Source: Synergistetes bacterium HGW-Synergistetes-1
GTDB lineage: Bacteria > Synergistota > Synergistia > Synergistales > Synergistaceae
Length of the DNA: 64,000 bases
Assembly: GCA_002839185.1 (NCBI GenBank)
Contig: PGXO01000002.1
Span: forward strand, 124,001-188,000
Reading direction: 5' to 3'
The position numbers were made by a program, and so were the translations under genes. Below the pieces are notes generated by a model. It saw only the letters and a program-made list of their open reading frames with translations, was not told the DNA's origin and searched no databases. Position 1 is the stretch's first letter. Every line of letters begins with the position of its first letter. Positions 61,098 through 64,000 of this stretch are shown piece after piece.

Positions 61098-62001
61098 GCT
61101 GCTTGCCCTTGGCCTCGATATTATCGTATCTTTTTCTTATAGCCGGGACAGCCTCTACAGTAATTACACCGGCGAGTATCATGGCTGAGGCCATAAATAT
61201 CCTGAAGGTCATGGGTTCGCCGATGAATATCACCCCGGCGACAGAGCCGAAGACTCCTGAAGTGGAGAGGAGTATGGCCACATGTGTGGCATTCGTATAT
61301 TTTTGAGCGACAGTTTGTATGACAAGAGTCAGTGCGAAACCTATGGTGCCCGTATGTATCAGAGCGAGCCATGCCTTGGGAGGGATATTTGCGGGAAAGG
61401 GCTCGAATATCGCTGCGGCAGCGACAGCGAGAAGCATTCCCCCGAAAGCCTGCCAGCACGTCAGCGCGTACGGGTCAGCTCCTTTGACGTACTTCTGGAC
61501 AAGGAGTATGTATATTGTAACAAAAACGCATGAAGCAAAGCTGAGCAGGTCCCCAAGATTGACCGAAAGATTCACGTCAAGCATAAGGCCGACCATACCG
61601 GCCGTACATAAGAGTACCGACAGCACTACATGCCAGCCGGGGAATTTTTTTGTAATGATCCAAACAGAGAGCGGGACAAGCACAACAGACATTGAAATTA
61701 TGAAGGACTGGTTGCCTGCCGTTGTGTATAGGAGGCCAATGGCGCCGCACAGGTAGGCGCATATGAAAACCATCCCTACGAGCGTACTCTTAAGGCGTGT
61801 ATCTTTTGGAAGGAGGAAGGCCTTTTTCCCGAAAAAGATCATGACCGTTGCCCAGGCAATTGCGAAACGGAGCCCGCAGAACCAAAGAGGGGTGATTCCG
61901 TCAAGGGCATCTCTTATCACAACGTTTGTTGTTCCCCAAATTAAGGCGACGAATAGTATGCCCAGATCGCCGAGCAGCATATAAAACCGGTTCCTGTCCA
62001 C
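61090..62001 (-). CDS. EamA-family (DMT) transporter
   Basis: 303 residues with ten hydrophobic helices in two repeats of five (LLGDLGILFVALIWGTTNVV opens the first). The family exports amino acids, nucleotide precursors or other metabolites through the inner membrane. GTG 62001 was chosen because AGGAGG lies 6 bases before it. Its 3' end overlaps the end of the pdxR-like gene by 8 bases. Confidence 0.88.
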   Translation of the reverse strand: MDRNRFYMLLGDLGILFVALIWGTTNVVIRDALDGITPLWFCGLRFAIAWATVMIFFGKKAFLLPKDTRLKSTLVGMVFICAYLCGAIGLLYTTAGNQSFIISMSVVLVPLSVWIITKKFPGWHVVLSVLLCTAGMVGLMLDVNLSVNLGDLLSFASCVFVTIYILLVQKYVKGADPYALTCWQAFGGMLLAVAAAAIFEPFPANIPPKAWLALIHTGTIGFALTLVIQTVAQKYTNATHVAILLSTSGVFGSVAGVIFIGEPMTFRIFMASAMILAGVITVEAVPAIRKRYDNIEAKGKQLT

Positions 62002-62087
62002 GAAATGCCTCCTAACCGATACACACGGCACCTATTCTAAACCTATATTGGAAAAAAGCCATAGGATAAAAATCCGATCGGGCGAGT

Positions 62088-62972
62088 TTAAGACCTGCTT
62101 TTTAATGAGAGTGTCCCTTCGCTGAAAGAACAGAGAATCTCACCTGAATCGATAAGAGGTGAGAGCAGTGCTGCAACAGTGCTCTGTATAAGGACATACT
62201 GAGACAGATTCATGTCAAGTCCATGCCTTTGAGCGAGCTTCCCGACTATTCCATCTCTTGTAGAAGGCTCTGAACATATTTCAAGTATCTCATCCCTAAG
62301 GGCGTTCAGGCATCTTCTGTTGGCGTCTGTGACAGGAACGATGTCTTCACATATGTCTCCGTGTGAAGGGACAAAATAGTCCGCTTTGAAGCTATCGAGC
62401 ATGTCAAATGTTTCCATGGCACTGCAGTAGTCCGCGGTGAAGGGGATGCCGTACTTGTTGAGTATCCTTTCGGATATGACCGAATCTGCAGTAAAGAGGA
62501 CATCGTCAGGAGTCAAAACCCCGATCTGCCCGTGCGCATGCCCCGGAAGATTTACTATCACAAGCCCCCATCCCTCGATGGCGGTATCGGGCCTCAGCAG
62601 AAGGGTCACATTCGAGGGTTCAGCCTGAAGGAATTTATTGGATATTGCCTTTGGAGCTCTCCCTGACCACAGTATCTGTGGTTCCATCTCCGGCATATCG
62701 ATGAAGGGGGCTTCCTTGGCAGAAGCTGCGATCCCGCATTCCGTCCTCTTTTGTATAAAGGCATTGCCGCCAACATGGTCAGCGTGAAAATGGGTGTTTA
62801 TTATAAGTTTTATCTTCCAGTTTTTTTCTTCTGCAAGCCTGAGGATCTTCCTGCCCGACGAAGAGTCGTTCCCGCTGTCAATGAGCACGGCCTCTCCGTT
62901 GATCACGTATGCTCCGATGTTGACGGGGCCGCAGGCAACCCATGTGTTCCCTTTTATATTGGTAAATTCCAT
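62088..62972 (-). CDS. MBL-fold metallohydrolase
   Basis: 294 residues. HFHADHVGGN gives the HxHxDH metal site, with further His in NLPGHAHGQIG and VPSHGDI. The C-terminal 80 residues resemble a winged-helix tail (LAQRHGLDMNLSQYVLIQST). Substrate unknown; glyoxalase II-like or lactamase-like hydrolases share this set. GAGGTGA precedes ATG 62972. Confidence 0.88.
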   Translation of the reverse strand: MEFTNIKGNTWVACGPVNIGAYVINGEAVLIDSGNDSSSGRKILRLAEEKNWKIKLIINTHFHADHVGGNAFIQKRTECGIAASAKEAPFIDMPEMEPQILWSGRAPKAISNKFLQAEPSNVTLLLRPDTAIEGWGLVIVNLPGHAHGQIGVLTPDDVLFTADSVISERILNKYGIPFTADYCSAMETFDMLDSFKADYFVPSHGDICEDIVPVTDANRRCLNALRDEILEICSEPSTRDGIVGKLAQRHGLDMNLSQYVLIQSTVAALLSPLIDSGEILCSFSEGTLSLKSRS

Positions 62973-63037
62973 GATCGCTCACCTCAGCTTTAATTATAGA
63001 ACATTGACAAGGCTGATTTATATATAATTTGAGGACA

Positions 63038-63073
63038 GAATAAATAAAAAGGACGGGTCAAACGACCCGCCCT
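63038..63073 (-). terminator. terminator of the FAD oxidoreductase gene
   Basis: On the minus strand GGCGGGTC and GACCCGTCC (between 63071 and 63051) form a hairpin with a four-base loop, followed by TTTTTATTTATTC. Confidence 0.82.
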
Positions 63074-63096
63074 GATAAGACTTTTTTTGATCCTTC

Positions 63097-64000
63097 TTAG
63101 ACTACGTTCGGTTCTACTATGCGTTCTCCGCGTTCGAATCTGCGGTAATCCATTATCGTTGGGTCGATCGGCGGTTTGTCGCCGTTGAGAAGAGCTGTCA
63201 TTATCTGGCCGGCCACAGGGCCAAGCATGAAACCGTGTCCCGAGAAGCCTGTCGCATGCCAGAAACCTTTGACGTCGGTCTCTCCAAGGATAGGAGCCGC
63301 GTCGGGGGTCATGTCGTAATATCCCGCCCACTGGCGTACTACACGGATGTCCTTCGCTCTGGGAAGCAACTTGATCAGAGTCTTTGCGATGCTTGCAACT
63401 GAGTGAGCCGTTGAGGTGTATCCGAGCAGGGGTTCATGTGCGGGGCTTTCGCCTGCAATGATCGATCCGTGGGGACGCTGCTGGATGTAATAGTTGCCGC
63501 TGAAGCTCATCAGCATTGGAGGGCACACGCCGGGATCTACGGGCTCTGTGATGAGGATCTCGTGACGCTCTGCCCAGTTGGGGAGCTTGATGCCCGCCAT
63601 CTTGGCGATGTCCTGTGCCCATGAGCCTGCACAGTTGATGACCTGTCCGCATTCGATGGTGCCGCGGCTCGTCTCTACTGCTTTGATATTTCCGGATTCG
63701 ACTTTAAGGCCCTTAACTTCAGTAAATTTGTAAAATTTTGCTCCGTGGCGCTTTGCCGCTTCCTGAAAGGCGAATGTGGTCAGGAACGGGTCTGCATGTC
63801 CGTCTCTCTGATAGAAGGTGAATCCCAGTGCGTCGTCTACCGCTACGCCGGGACAAATCTCCTGTGCTCTTTTAACATCAGTGAATATTTCAGTTTTGAT
63901 CCCGAGGCTGTGCTGAAGCTCCACGTTCTTCTTGAACTGTGCCCATTCTTTATCTTTGTATGCGACAAGAAGGTATCCGCCCTGGTTGAGGCCTGTGGGC
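63097..64000 (-). CDS. FAD-dependent amine/amino-acid oxidoreductase (DadA/glycine oxidase-like), 3' part
   Basis: The frame runs from the window edge for 300 codons to the stop at 63097; the N-terminal FAD-binding GxGxxG part lies outside. The visible part shows VINCAGSWAQDIAKMAG, the DPGVCPPMLMSFSGNYYIQQRP strand region of the DAO fold and HATGFSGHGFMLGPVAG, which closes on the flavin. The family oxidises sarcosine, glycine, D-amino acids or, with a partner, proline-type substrates. An ATG-like start inside (63924, GTG) is not the real start, because coding sequence continues upstream of it. Confidence 0.88.
   Translation of the reverse strand, partial: PTGLNQGGYLLVAYKDKEWAQFKKNVELQHSLGIKTEIFTDVKRAQEICPGVAVDDALGFTFYQRDGHADPFLTTFAFQEAAKRHGAKFYKFTEVKGLKVESGNIKAVETSRGTIECGQVINCAGSWAQDIAKMAGIKLPNWAERHEILITEPVDPGVCPPMLMSFSGNYYIQQRPHGSIIAGESPAHEPLLGYTSTAHSVASIAKTLIKLLPRAKDIRVVRQWAGYYDMTPDAAPILGETDVKGFWHATGFSGHGFMLGPVAGQIMTALLNGDKPPIDPTIMDYRRFERGERIVEPNVV

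Noticed and set aside
1-64000. tRNA, rRNA, CRISPR or prophage features
   Set aside because: No cloverleaf with a CCA end, no rRNA stretch, no regularly spaced repeats and no phage structural or integrase gene was noticed while reading; a covariance-model scan was not possible here.

Overview
The window is chromosomal DNA of an anaerobic, amino-acid-fermenting bacterium, most likely a member of the Synergistota. The strongest lineage marker is a C1-family protease that ends in a Synerg-CTERM-like tail (GCSTGPG, hydrophobic stretch, basic end). Glycyl radical chemistry, a ferredoxin-dependent 2-oxoacid oxidoreductase, rubrerythrin, orphan solute-binding proteins and a NifU-like/GGGtGRT pair fit an oxygen-sensitive amino-acid fermenter. 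No rRNA, tRNA, CRISPR array, prophage or intact insertion sequence was seen. Genes are dense and many pairs overlap or are separated by fewer than 10 bases.

Layout. 1-0.8 kb: the end of an O6-methylguanine methyltransferase overlapping an AlkA-type glycosylase (alkylation repair). 0.8-1.4 kb: a gene-free stretch ending in a terminator-like hairpin ahead of speD-speA-speE-speB, a full arginine-to-spermidine operon. 5.5-8.8 kb: three pilin-like genes, the last 848 codons long. 8.9-12.3 kb (minus): a threonine-synthase-like enzyme, a second fold-type II PLP enzyme and a cyclase-family hydrolase in one operon of unknown substrate. 12.4-15.3 kb: the Synerg-CTERM protease and a hypothetical gene. 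15.4-19.5 kb (minus): GntR regulator, radical SAM activase and a glycyl radical enzyme with the trans-4-hydroxyproline dehydratase active-site set. 19.9-26.9 kb: aminotransferase, ComB-like phosphatase, two tandem UspA paralogues, a YitT membrane protein and a patatin/beta-barrel (type Vd-like) surface protein.

27.1-35.5 kb: a HyuA-like ASKHA protein, a cobalamin-binding protein with a large N-terminal catalytic-type region and an orphan TRAP-type binding protein on the plus strand; then a PucR/CdaR-type regulator and two BMP-type nucleoside permeases on the minus strand. The plus-strand trio is the best candidate for an uncharacterised metabolic system. 35.6-46.6 kb: cardiolipin synthase, metallophosphoesterase, an RNase H-like/TPR protein, argH, ilvE, a phosphohexomutase, the NifU-like/GGGtGRT pair and an NMT1-type binding protein.

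46.7-64 kb: a small basic protein; a frameshifted sensor-GGDEF-EAL gene; glycerate kinase; a secreted hypothetical; a ThDP enzyme with an unusual winged-helix/FCD regulator; rubrerythrin; korA-korB; and the vitamin B6 module pdxS-pdxT with a divergent MocR regulator whose PLP lysine position is arginine. An EamA transporter, an MBL-fold hydrolase and a truncated FAD amine oxidase close the window.

Functional themes are amino-acid and hydroxyproline fermentation, polyamine synthesis, PLP supply (many PLP enzymes are encoded here) and nutrient capture by binding proteins encoded apart from their membrane partners. Gene identities come from reading motifs and remembered family sequences; no database search was run.
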